DNA of 64,000 bases from Rhodocaloribacter litoris (GTDB taxonomy: Bacteria > Bacteroidota > Rhodothermia > Rhodothermales > ISCAR-4553). Within the stretch, counting starts at the first letter, position 1, and each line of letters opens with the position of its first letter. A program made the position numbers and the translations under genes. Below are positions 49,668 through 58,077 of the stretch, in pieces. The notes beneath the pieces are model-generated. The model had not been told where the DNA came from, searched no databases, and saw only the letters and a list, made by a program, of their open reading frames with translations. The stretch is from positions 803,758 to 867,757 of the forward strand of contig NZ_CP076718.1 in the NCBI RefSeq assembly GCF_011682235.2. Reading direction: 5' to 3'.

Positions 49668-50423
49668 TCACGCACTTCCCGGACGAAGCCCGGACCGGTT
49701 GCCTTCCGTTCCAGGACCGGCAAGCGGCAGCGTCAGCACGAAGCAGATGCCGGACTCGGCACCGTTGGCAGCCAGCTCCAGCCGTCCCCCGTGCGCTTCG
49801 GCGATCCGGCGCCCGATGCAAAGCCCGACCCCCAGGTTGTGTGCCTTGGTCGTGAAAAAGGGCATGAACACCTTGCTTTCGGCTTCCTCTTCGTCGATCC
49901 GGCCGTCATTGTGGACCTCGAACCGGATCACCTCGTTCGGCGGGTCCGGTATGACCCGAAAGCGCACGTCGCCGCCGCTGCGGGTGGCATCGAGGGCGTT
50001 CTGGAGCAACACGAGCAGGGCCTGGCGCAACAGAACGGGATCGGCCATGAAGAACAGGTGGCCGTGCGGTGGCACCTCGAAGCGAATCCGTTCCAGATCG
50101 GCCTCGTCGACGGCCGCGAGCAGGTTCTCCAGCACGTCACGCAACCCCACGCGGGAGAACACGGGTTCGACCGGCTCGCTGTAACGCTGCAAGTCGGCCA
50201 GGATCCGTTCGATCCGGACGGTGCTCTCGAGGATACGGAACGCCAGATCGCGCTGCTCGCGGGTGGGCAGCGAATCGATCAGCAGGTCGGTATAGCCTTC
50301 GATGCCGGCGACCAGGCCCCGCAGGCGATGGGCCAGCACGAGCGCCAGGTGACCCAGCGAGGCCTCCTCGTCGACGCGGTGCACCGGCCGGGATACCCCC
50401 GCCCGGTCGAACCGCTCGGGCAT
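49668..50423 (-). CDS. Sensor histidine kinase, cytosolic, with an altered H-box
   Basis: 251 residues. It has no membrane segment and almost no sensor domain. HisKA: LALVLAHRLRGLVAGIEGYTDLL, where the phosphorylated His is followed by Arg rather than the usual Glu/Asp, and the NPL triad is replaced by GLV. ATP-binding domain: N box LLVLLQNALDAT, G1 VHNDGRID, F box FMPFFTTK, G2 NLGVGLCIGRRIAEAHGG. It is 118 bp upstream of the regulator on the same strand. The start is uncertain: GTG at 50498 would add 25 residues. Similar to FlgS in layout; sensing a flagellar export state is conceivable. Confidence 0.82.
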   Translation of the reverse strand: MPERFDRAGVSRPVHRVDEEASLGHLALVLAHRLRGLVAGIEGYTDLLIDSLPTREQRDLAFRILESTVRIERILADLQRYSEPVEPVFSRVGLRDVLENLLAAVDEADLERIRFEVPPHGHLFFMADPVLLRQALLVLLQNALDATRSGGDVRFRVIPDPPNEVIRFEVHNDGRIDEEEAESKVFMPFFTTKAHNLGVGLCIGRRIAEAHGGRLELAANGAESGICFVLTLPLAGPGTEGNRSGLRPGSA

Positions 50424-50865
50424 GAAACGTTCTGTCACAGGGTCCACGCTGCCCTCCACCTTGAGAGATACGGCCGGCAGGGAGCCGCCGGCCCGCACGT
50501 GCCCCTCCGTGGATCAAACGACATGCCGCCCTCAGCCCCCGCAGCCGGCGCGTGGACAGCCCGGAACGCCCTCTCCGAAACCGGCAAGAATTTCCCGGAT
50601 GCGGCGCATTTTCCCGCCCCGCCCGTCCGGGTCGTCCGGGACACGCCCGCGCCTCTCCTCGCTCTTTCACAGGGACCCAATCCAGGGCGTATCGGCTACA
50701 CAGGGCCGTGCTTAAACGACGGCCCGTTGCTTTTCCGGGCCGGTCCGGGGAGGTCCTCGCGCAACACCCCCCGCACGACCGCCCCCCCTCCGGCATCCCC
50801 CGGCTTCGGGCACAGAGGTTGCACAGGCCGGAGGCAGACAAGCAAACGAATGCCTTTCGCGAGAC
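50424..50865. other. Intergenic region between the kinase gene and flgB
   Basis: 442 bp with no credible gene; the frames there lack ribosome sites. It should carry the kinase promoter (minus) and the flgB promoter (plus); the sigma-54-like element at 50806-50823 is in it. The sequence is Pro/Arg-type GC-rich with no repeats. Confidence 0.6.
50806..50823 (+). promoter_or_regulatory. Sigma-54-type -24/-12 promoter of the flgB operon
   Basis: TTCGGGCACAGAGGTTGCAC: -24 GG at 50809-50810, exactly 10 bases, -12 GC at 50821-50822; GGCAC-N5-TTGCA matches the consensus GGCAC-N5-TTGCA apart from the base before GG. The flgB ATG is 43 bases after the -12. The nearby regulator at 48170 has the sigma-54-contacting GAFTGA motif. 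Confidence 0.65.
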
Positions 50866-51204
50866 ATGGAGACGCCGAAGCTCAAACTGCTCTCCCGCGC
50901 CATGCAGGCCTACACCTGGCGCATGCAGGCGCTGGCCGGCAACATCGCCAACCTGGATACGCCGGGCTACGACCGGATCGCGGTCTCCTTCGAGGAAACC
51001 CTGCAGGAGATGCGCCACCAGGTACCGAGCCTGCGCGACGTCACAGACGTGGAGCCGCGCGTGAGCGTGGAGGAGCGTCCCCCCGTTCTGGAAGAGGAGA
51101 TGATGGAGCTGGCCGACACCCAGATGCGCACCCAGTTTGCCACCCGGGCCCTGCACGACCACTTCGGGATGCTGCGCATGGGCATCACCGGCCGCACCGG
51201 CTGA
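50866..51204 (+). CDS. flgB: Flagellar proximal rod protein FlgB
   Basis: 112 residues. It opens METPKLKLLSRAMQAYTWRMQALAGNIANLDTPGYDRIAVSFEE, the rod signature ANNIAN-xx-TPGY in its FlgB version, and ends MMELADTQMRTQFATRALHDHFGMLRMGITGR. First gene of a 13-gene basal-body operon; 36 bp before flgC. Confidence 0.92.
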   Translation: METPKLKLLSRAMQAYTWRMQALAGNIANLDTPGYDRIAVSFEETLQEMRHQVPSLRDVTDVEPRVSVEERPPVLEEEMMELADTQMRTQFATRALHDHFGMLRMGITGRTG

Positions 51205-51240
51205 TCCCCCATCACACGACCGTCGTAACCTGCTCCCGTC

Positions 51241-51741
51241 ATGCTGATCAACAACCGCTTCTTTCGGGTTTTTCGGGCTTCGGCCCGCGGGCTGCACGCC
51301 CAGCGCGTGGCGCTCGGGACGGCCGCCGAGAACATCGCGAACGCCGGTACCACCCGCACCGAGAACGGTACCCCCTACGCCATCAAGCGCGCGGTGCACC
51401 AGGTCGCCGAAGCAGACTACCGGCGCTTCAGCGACCTGCTGGACCGCATCGAGGGCGAGATGGCGGTCCGGGATGCGCGGCACCTGGAGGGCCTCTCGCT
51501 CCGGCGTCGCCTGCCCGACATCGAGATCGGCCCGGAAACGGAGGTCGCCGAGGCCGTGCGGCTGCGCCGGGAATACGACCCCACGCACCCCCACGCCGAC
51601 GCCGACGGCTACGTCCACTACCCCGACGTCAACATCGTCGAGGAGATGGCCATGATGATCTCGGCCAGCCGCATCTACGAGGCCAACCTGAGCGCCGTGC
51701 AGACGGCCAAAGACATGATCAAGCGAACCCTGGAGATCTGA
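51241..51741 (+). CDS. flgC: Flagellar rod protein FlgC
   Basis: 166 residues. N-terminal FRVFRASARGLHAQRVALGTAAENIANAGTTRTENGTPYAIKR and C-terminal HYPDVNIVEEMAMMISASRIYEANLSAVQTAKDMIKRTLEI are diagnostic for FlgC. The 64 bp to the next gene contain no promoter. Confidence 0.93.
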   Translation: MLINNRFFRVFRASARGLHAQRVALGTAAENIANAGTTRTENGTPYAIKRAVHQVAEADYRRFSDLLDRIEGEMAVRDARHLEGLSLRRRLPDIEIGPETEVAEAVRLRREYDPTHPHADADGYVHYPDVNIVEEMAMMISASRIYEANLSAVQTAKDMIKRTLEI

Positions 51742-51805
51742 CCCCGGCCCACCCGAGGCAACGCGTACGCGCCGCAACCCCTTTCGCCCCAGCCGTGCAC
51801 CACGT

Positions 51806-52099
51806 ATGAGCAACCGTATTAACCCGTACCGCTCCCCCCTGCTCCAGCCGCACCAGCGCACGGAGCCCCTGCGGGAAACGCCCCGGGCCCCACAGGCCGC
51901 TGCGCTGGCCCCGGCGCGGCAGCACACGGCAGCCCGCCCGGCGCTCGAGCAGATCCCGCTCTCGGCCGAAGAGCAGCAGATGATCGACCGGGAGTTCCCG
52001 CCCCGCCCCGCCCTCACCCTCCGGCTCTACGGGCCGGGACGGCAGGGACAGACCGTCAACCCCGCCGCCCTGGGGACCCGCCTGGACGTCCGTGGATAG
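51806..52099 (+). CDS. Conserved-looking unknown protein between flgC and fliE
   Basis: 97 residues, not recognised. The N-terminal 50 residues are Pro/Arg/Ala/Gln-rich and disordered. The C-terminal part has QIPLSAEEQQMIDREFPPRPALTLRLYGPGRQGQ and ends VNPAALGTRLDVRG, a compact block that looks selected (LRLYG followed by VNP..LG). It lies 64 bp after flgC and 15 bp before fliE, inside the basal-body operon, so it is probably co-translated. No signal peptide or membrane segment. A small cytoplasmic factor in rod or MS-ring export is conceivable but unsupported. Confidence 0.7.
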   Translation: MSNRINPYRSPLLQPHQRTEPLRETPRAPQAAALAPARQHTAARPALEQIPLSAEEQQMIDREFPPRPALTLRLYGPGRQGQTVNPAALGTRLDVRG

Positions 52100-52114
52100 C
52101 TCTCGAAAGACGCC

Positions 52115-52435
52115 ATGACCATCGCAGAACTGCAACGCATGCGTGCCGTAGGCCCGGCCGGCCCCGACGACCCGCGCGGCCTGCCCCGCCCCCGCAGCCG
52201 CGAGGGACCCGACGGCATCAGCTTCGGAAAGGCCCTGCAGGAAGCCGTCGAGAGCGTGGATGCCGCACAGAAAGCAGCCGACGAACAGGTCACGGCTTTC
52301 ATCTCCGGCGAGCAGGAGAACGTGCACGAGGTCATGATCGCGATGAATCAGGCCCAGCTCTCCTTTCAACTCATGACGGAGGTTCGCAACCGCATGCTGG
52401 AAACGTACCAGGAACTGATGCGCATGCAGGTTTGA
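52115..52435 (+). CDS. fliE: Flagellar hook-basal body protein FliE
   Basis: 106 residues. The conserved core is GISFGKALQEAVESVDAAQKAADEQVTAFISGEQENVHEVMIAMNQAQLSFQLMTEVRNRMLETYQELMRMQV, which is the FliE motif that joins the MS ring to the rod. Ends 71 bp before fliF. Confidence 0.93.
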   Translation: MTIAELQRMRAVGPAGPDDPRGLPRPRSREGPDGISFGKALQEAVESVDAAQKAADEQVTAFISGEQENVHEVMIAMNQAQLSFQLMTEVRNRMLETYQELMRMQV

Positions 52436-52506
52436 CCTCCGCTCTCCGATTCAGCCCGCGGCTTTTCAACGGCACCCGCCTCCGGGCCGCCTGACCATCC
52501 CGCTGC

Positions 52507-54129
52507 ATGAACAATTTCTTCGAACAGATCGCAGACTTTCTGGGCCGGCTCCCCCTCCGGCAGAAGCTGGCCCTGGGCCTCGTCGTGCTGGGCAGCATCG
52601 CCGTGCTGGCCGGCGTCGCCTACTGGGCCAACCGGCCCACCTACGGGCTGCTATTCAGCAACCTGGAGGCAACCGAAGCCGGCCGCGTCGTCGAAGCGCT
52701 CAACGAGCAGGGCGTGAAGTACGAGCTGAAAAACGGCGGAACGGCGATCTACGTCCCCCAGGATCAGGTCTACGCCCTCCGCCTGCACCTGATGGGGGAA
52801 GGGGTCATCTCGGACGGCCCCCTGGGCGACAAGATCTTCGACCAGGGCACGCTGGGCATGACCAACTTCATGCAGAAGGTCAACCTGCGGCGGGCGCTCG
52901 AAGGCGAGCTGGCCCGCACCATCGCCAGCCTGAGCCAGGTGGAGATGGCCCGCGTACACCTGGTCCTGCCCGAGAAGCGCCCCTTCGCCCAGGCGCAGAG
53001 CCCCCCGACGGCCTCCGTCGTGCTCCACCTGGCCGGCGGGGCCCGCCTGACCGAGACGCAGATCATGGGCATCACGGCGCTGGTGGCCGGCGCCGTCGAA
53101 GGCATGACCCCCGACGAGGTCACCCTGCTCGACACCCGCGGCAACCTGCTCTCCAACCCCCACAAAGGCGATCCGAACGTCATCCTGACGGCCACCCAGC
53201 TTCAGATGCAGCGCGACGTCGAAGCCCACCTGACCGCAAAGGGCCAGTCCATGCTCGACCAGGTCCTCGGCCAGGGCAACGCCATCGTGCGCGTCTCGGC
53301 CACGCTCGACTTCACCCGCTCGGTCGTCGAATCCAAAAATATCGACCCCGAGAGTGCCACCGTCATCAGCGAAGAACGGCTCGAAGAAAACTCCGAGGCC
53401 AACACCGCCAACTCGTCGGTGCGCAACTACGAGGTCAGCGAACGGCGCGAGCGTTCCGAGAAAAGCGCCGGCGAGATCTCCTACCTGACCGTCTCGGTCA
53501 TCCTCAACCAGAAAAAAAGACCGGCCGCCGACGCCCCGGAGACGGAACCCCGGCCCTATGCACCCGAGGAACTCACCGAGATCGAAAACCTGGTCAAGAA
53601 CGCGGTCGGTTTCAAGGCCGAGCGCGGCGACCGGTTCGCCATCCATCAGACCGTCTTCGACACGAGCGTCGACGAGCGGCTGAACGAGGAGGTACAGGCC
53701 TACGAACGGAACCAGCAGTTGCAGCTCTATCTCCGCTACGGGTTGATGGCGCTGGCCATCGTGCTGGCGCTCTGGCTCCTGCGCTCCGCCTCGCGCCGCG
53801 CCACCTCCCTGACGACCCCCGAACCGAAGCAGGTCGCCACGGGTCCGGCCTCACGGGCGCTCGAACCGGGCCAGGCGCCGCAACAGCTCTCTGAAGGAGA
53901 CACGCCTTCCGAGCGCCGCCTCGCCGCCCCTCAGGAGGAGCCCGACATCAACGTGGACGACATCTACGCCAGCAAGCTGTCGGCGGAAGCCAAAGCCCGC
54001 TTGAAGGCCAAGCACAAGATGCTCGACGAGATCAAGAACCAGATCAAGAAAAACCCGGAAGAAACCGCCGAGCTGATCCGGTCCTGGCTGGCCATGGATA
54101 TGGAACAGCAGGCCGAAGTGCCCGGCTGA
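52507..54129 (+). CDS. fliF: Flagellar MS-ring protein FliF
   Basis: 540 residues. Two membrane helices (about 24-44 and 410-425) with a large periplasmic part between. Family stretches are YGLLFSNLEATEAGRVVEALNEQGVKYEL, LGMTNFMQKVNLRRALEGELARTIASLSQVEMARVHLVLPEKRPF and the YLTVSVILNQKK region. FliF forms the ring in the inner membrane that seats the export gate; the cytoplasmic tail (last about 115 residues) with PDINVDDIYASKLSAEAKARLKAKHKML binds FliG. Confidence 0.96.
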   Translation: MNNFFEQIADFLGRLPLRQKLALGLVVLGSIAVLAGVAYWANRPTYGLLFSNLEATEAGRVVEALNEQGVKYELKNGGTAIYVPQDQVYALRLHLMGEGVISDGPLGDKIFDQGTLGMTNFMQKVNLRRALEGELARTIASLSQVEMARVHLVLPEKRPFAQAQSPPTASVVLHLAGGARLTETQIMGITALVAGAVEGMTPDEVTLLDTRGNLLSNPHKGDPNVILTATQLQMQRDVEAHLTAKGQSMLDQVLGQGNAIVRVSATLDFTRSVVESKNIDPESATVISEERLEENSEANTANSSVRNYEVSERRERSEKSAGEISYLTVSVILNQKKRPAADAPETEPRPYAPEELTEIENLVKNAVGFKAERGDRFAIHQTVFDTSVDERLNEEVQAYERNQQLQLYLRYGLMALAIVLALWLLRSASRRATSLTTPEPKQVATGPASRALEPGQAPQQLSEGDTPSERRLAAPQEEPDINVDDIYASKLSAEAKARLKAKHKMLDEIKNQIKKNPEETAELIRSWLAMDMEQQAEVPG

Positions 54130-54177
54130 CCCCGTCCGCCCCCGGCTTCAAACACGCAACCTGCCTTCCCGTCTTCC

Positions 54178-55245
54178 ATGCTTGCACAAACCGTCCTTCA
54201 GAAAACAGGTGCTGCCGCCGTGGCAAGCCGCCTCGCCGACGACGAGACGGACGACGAGGTCAGCGGCGCCCGCAAGGCGGCCATCCTGCTCGTGGCCGTC
54301 GGCACCGAGGTCGCCAGCGAGGTGCTCCGCACGCTGCACGACAGTGAGGTGGAGCGGATCTCCATCGAGATTGCCAAGCTGCGCAACGTTTCGAGCGAGC
54401 TCGTCGAGTCGGTGCTGCTCGAGTACCGGGACATGGCGATGGCGCACGATTACATCACCCAGGGCGGCATCTCGTTCGCCCGTCGCGCGCTCGAGAACGC
54501 CCTCGGCCCCCGCCGGGCCGAAGAGATCATCATGAAGATCGAGGCCGCCATGCAGGTCTCGGCCTTCCACCTGCTGCAGACGGTCGAAACCAGCCAGCTC
54601 TCCAACTTCCTGCAGAACGAGCACCCGCAGACGGCGGCGCTCATCCTGGCGCATCTGAACCCGCGTAAGGCCGCCGACATCATCAGCAACCTGAACCAGG
54701 AGCTGCAAAACGAGATCATGTTCCGCCTGGCCACCATGGGAAAGACCTCCCCCGAACTGCTGCGCGACATCGAGGAGGTCATCCGCGACCAGATCGGCTC
54801 GGTCATCGGCACCGAACTCAGCGCCACGGGTGGGGTCGAGAAGGTGGCCGAAATCCTGAACAACACGAGCCGCACCTCCGAGCGTTCCATCATGGAAGGC
54901 ATCCGCGAACGGGACCCCGAGCTGGCCACCAACATCAAGAGCCTCATGTTCGTCTTCGACGACCTGGTCAACATCAACGACCGCGACCTGCAGCGCCTGC
55001 TCGTGGAGGTGGACCAGAAGGATCTGGTGCTGGCCCTCAAGGGATCCTCGCCCGACCTGCAGGAGAAGCTGCTCCGGAACGTGAGCGAGCGAGCCGCCGC
55101 CATGATCAAGGAAGAGCTCGAGCTGATGGGCCAGGTACGGGTGCGCGACGTCGAAGAAGCCCAGCGCCGCATCCTGGAGGTGGCGCATGCCCTGGAAGAG
55201 CAGGAAGAGATTGCGCTCACCCGCACGAACGACGCGTACCTGTAG
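54178..55245 (+). CDS. fliG: Flagellar motor switch protein FliG
   Basis: 355 residues, full length. N-terminal domain with GARKAAILLVAVGTEVASEVLRTLHDSEVERI; middle domain with the EHPQTAALILAHLNP motif (about residue 150) and the MG/C-terminal domain with LMFVFDDLVNINDRDLQRLLVEVDQKDLVLALKGSSPDLQEKLLRNVSERAAAMIKEELELMGQVRVRDVEEAQRRI, which contacts the stator. The charged residues (Lys, Glu, Arg, Asp) needed for torque are present in this stretch. Confidence 0.97.
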   Translation: MLAQTVLQKTGAAAVASRLADDETDDEVSGARKAAILLVAVGTEVASEVLRTLHDSEVERISIEIAKLRNVSSELVESVLLEYRDMAMAHDYITQGGISFARRALENALGPRRAEEIIMKIEAAMQVSAFHLLQTVETSQLSNFLQNEHPQTAALILAHLNPRKAADIISNLNQELQNEIMFRLATMGKTSPELLRDIEEVIRDQIGSVIGTELSATGGVEKVAEILNNTSRTSERSIMEGIRERDPELATNIKSLMFVFDDLVNINDRDLQRLLVEVDQKDLVLALKGSSPDLQEKLLRNVSERAAAMIKEELELMGQVRVRDVEEAQRRILEVAHALEEQEEIALTRTNDAYL

Positions 55246-55263
55246 GCCGGACCCCCGCTTGCC

Positions 55264-56127
55264 ATGTCCCCGTTGCCCCGCGTGCTCAAAAAAGGCCGGA
55301 CGCCGGCATCGCCTTCTCCCGCGGAAGAGGCCGGTCCCGTGCCCCGCCGCATCCCGGCCGCACAGGTCCTTGACCGGGCGCTACCGCCTCCCGGCGCAAC
55401 GGGACCTCCTCCCCGTATCATCCGGCGCGAGGCGGCCCGGCGCCTGGCCGAGCCCTTCGAGGTGCCCCTGCTCACGGCCGAGCCCGCCTTTCCCCTGCCG
55501 CAACCGGAGGAGCCGGCCGCAGACGACCTCCCGGCCAGCACCGAAGCCCTCGAAGCACTCCGGGCCCGGTGGGAAGCCGAGCAGGAAGAAGCCTTTGCCC
55601 GGCGCCTGGCCGAGGCGGTGGAACGGGCACGCGCCGAAGGGTACGACGCCGGCTACCGGGAAGCCGAGCAAGCCCTCCGGCGCGAGTTCGAGGCCTCGCG
55701 CGCCGCGCTGCGGGAAGACGTGGCCCGCCTCAAGGCGTGCTGGCAATCCTTTCTCGAAAAGGTGGAGCCCCTGCTGGCTCACCTGGCCTTCACCATCGCC
55801 CAGACCATCCTGGACGCCCCGCTGCCCACCGAGTTGAAGGATGCCGGCACCCGTTCGCTCTCGGCGGCCATCGACCGCCTTGCCGGCGAGGCCCCCCTGG
55901 CGGTCCGGCTCCATCCGGTGGACCTGCTGCGCCTGCGCGAATCCGGGTTGCTCGACGAGGTAGCCGCCGCACACCCCGGTCTCACCTGGGACTCGGACGA
56001 GGCGCTCCAGGAAGGCGACTGGATCGTCGAGTCGCCGGCCGCCATGATCCGCCACGTCAAAGCCGAGTTGCTGGAGACGCTCCGCCGGCGGATGGGCCTC
56101 GACGATCCGGGCGACGACCGGTCCTGA
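55264..56127 (+). CDS. fliH: Flagellar assembly protein FliH
   Basis: 287 residues. A Pro-rich N-terminus (1-90), then a coiled-coil region with ALRARWEAEQEEAFARRLAEAVERARAEGYDAGYREAEQALRREFEASRAALREDVARL, and a C-terminal domain with VEPLLAHLAFTIAQTILDAPL that binds FliI. FliH holds FliI at the export gate. It lies 18 bp after fliG. The repeats of acidic and basic residues are typical of FliH/YscL. Confidence 0.88.
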   Translation: MSPLPRVLKKGRTPASPSPAEEAGPVPRRIPAAQVLDRALPPPGATGPPPRIIRREAARRLAEPFEVPLLTAEPAFPLPQPEEPAADDLPASTEALEALRARWEAEQEEAFARRLAEAVERARAEGYDAGYREAEQALRREFEASRAALREDVARLKACWQSFLEKVEPLLAHLAFTIAQTILDAPLPTELKDAGTRSLSAAIDRLAGEAPLAVRLHPVDLLRLRESGLLDEVAAAHPGLTWDSDEALQEGDWIVESPAAMIRHVKAELLETLRRRMGLDDPGDDRS

Positions 56128-56197
56128 CGGGTGCCGCTTCCGGCCGATGCGGCCGGCCGTTTCCGCATACGGCCCCTTCCAACAACGCCCCATTCCG

Positions 56198-57523
56198 ATG
56201 CAACATCTTTCCCAGTACCTGGAAGACGTGCTGGCCCGCCCGGTCCACACGTTGCACTTCGGCAAGGTGCAGACCGTCGTGGGCCTGCTGGTGGAAGCCC
56301 GGGACGTGCACGCCGCCGTCGGGGAACTGTGCTACATCTACGAGGGGGACGTGCGGGGCGGCCGGCGTGTGGCGGCCGAAGTCGTGGGGGTACGCGGGCG
56401 CACGACCGTGCTCATGCCGCTCGAACAGACGGCGGGCCTGCGGGCCGGCTGTCTCGTCCAGCGTGCGGCCCTGCCGCTGACGGTCCGTGTCGGCGATGCC
56501 CTCCTCGGCCGCGTGATCGACGGGCATGGCCGTCCCCTCGACGGAAAGGGCCCGCTCGCGCTGCCGGACGAGCAACCCGTCAATGCCGAGCCTCCCTCCC
56601 CGCTGGAACGCCGGATGATCACCGAACCCCTCCGAACCGGCATCCGGGCCATCGATGCCTTCCTGACGCTCGGGAAAGGACAGCGCATCGGCATCTTCGC
56701 CGGCTCCGGCGTCGGCAAGAGCACCCTGCTCGGGATGATCGCCCGCCGTGCCCAGGCCGACGTGAACGTCATCGCCCTGATCGGCGAGCGGGGCCGGGAA
56801 GTGCAGGAGTTCATCGTGGACAACCTGGGCGCGGAAGGCCTGCGCCGCTCGGTCGTCGTGGCCGTCACCGGCGACCAGGCCGCCATGAGCCGCGTCAAAG
56901 GCGCCAGCGTCGCCCTCGCCATCGCCGAGTACTTCCGGGATCGCGGGCTGGACGTGCTGCTGATGATGGACTCGGTCACCCGCGTGGCCATGGCGCAGCG
57001 TGAGATCGGCCTGGCCGTCGGCGAGCCCCCCACCACGCGCGGCTACACCCCGAGCGTCTTCGCCCTGCTGCCGCGCCTGCTCGAACGCGCCGGTCCCGGC
57101 GCCCGCGGCACCATCACGGGCATCTTCACGGTCCTCGTCGACGGGGACGACCTGAACGAGCCGATCGGGGACGCCGTGCGGGGCATCCTCGACGGCCACA
57201 TCGTGCTCTCACGCCGGCTGGCACATGCCAACCACTTCCCCGCCATCGACGTGCTGCAAAGCGTCAGCCGCGTGATGCCCCGCGTGGCACCGGAAGAAGC
57301 CCGCGAAGCCGCCCACCGGGCGCGCCGCCTCCTGGCCGCCTACCGCGACGCCGAGGACCTGATCCGCATCGGCGCCTACCAGGCCGGCACCAGCCCCGAC
57401 ACCGACGCCGCCATCGCCGCACACGAACCGCTGAAGGCTTTTCTGCAGCAGCGCACCAGCGAAGCGGCCGATCCCGACGCCGCCCGCACCCTCATCGCGC
57501 TGATGCAACGGCTCGACGGTTGA
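56198..57523 (+). CDS. fliI: Flagellum-specific ATPase FliI
   Basis: 441 residues. Walker A [9 protein letters not shown] (near residue 168), Walker B [9 protein letters not shown], and the family stretches [72 protein letters not shown] and [21 protein letters not shown] match FliI closely. It energises protein export with FliH and FliJ. The ATG at 56198 ([12 protein letters not shown]) is preferred to 56147, whose extra 17 residues overlap the leader. Confidence 0.96.
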   Translation: [441 protein letters not shown]

Positions 57524-57551
57524 AAAAACGGTCCCGCCCACCCACGGCAGT

Positions 57552-57569
57552 TTGGCCGGGCATTTGCAA
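57552..57569 (+). promoter_or_regulatory. Sigma-54-type promoter before fliJ
   Basis: TTGGCCGGGCATTTGCA: -24 GG at 57554-57555, exactly 10 bases, -12 GC at 57566-57567. The TTGC core and TGG are perfect; the middle CCG replaces CAC. It would provide an internal promoter for fliJ-motE-fliK-flgD-flgE, 50 bases before the fliJ ATG. Confidence 0.5.
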
Positions 57570-57618
57570 AGTCACCGCATCCCGAACGTTACGCTCCATC
57601 GCCGAGAAAATTGCTGCC

Positions 57619-58077
57619 ATGGCCGGAAAGAAGTTCCAGTTCTCCCTGCAAAGCGTCCTGAAGCTCCGGCGGCACGAGTCCGACACGGCCCGCCAGGCGC
57701 TGGCCCGCACGATGGAAGCCCGCAAAACCCAGGAGGAGCGTCTCGCCGAGATCGAGGCCCGGCTGCACGAAGCCGCCGAGCGGGAGCTCCAGGCCCGGCG
57801 CACCGCACCCCAGGACTTCCGGCGGCTGGCGGCCTACCGGCTCGAACTCCAGCAGGCCCGCGACCGCGAACGCCGCAGCCTGGAACAGAAACGTCTCGAA
57901 GAAGAACGGGCCCGGCACCGGCTGCTCGCCCGCCGCCGCGCCGAAGAAACCCTCCAGACCCTCCACGATGAACAAAAAATGCAGCACGAGCAGGCCCTCC
58001 AGCGGGCCGAGACCGACCTCCTCGACGAACAGGCCCTGATGACCCATCTGCGAACCCATTCTTCCGCCGGCTCATGA
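57619..58077 (+). CDS. fliJ: Flagellar export protein FliJ
   Basis: 152 residues of coiled coil: MAGKKFQFSLQSVLKLRRHESDTARQALARTMEARKTQEERLAEIEARL and a regular series of Arg/Glu/Gln/Ala heptads through the C-terminus. FliJ is the soluble central stalk of the FliI ATPase. The ATG at 57619 is chosen because FQFSLQSVLKLRR is the usual FliJ beginning. Its stop overlaps the next start (ATGA). Confidence 0.85.
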   Translation: MAGKKFQFSLQSVLKLRRHESDTARQALARTMEARKTQEERLAEIEARLHEAAERELQARRTAPQDFRRLAAYRLELQQARDRERRSLEQKRLEEERARHRLLARRRAEETLQTLHDEQKMQHEQALQRAETDLLDEQALMTHLRTHSSAGS

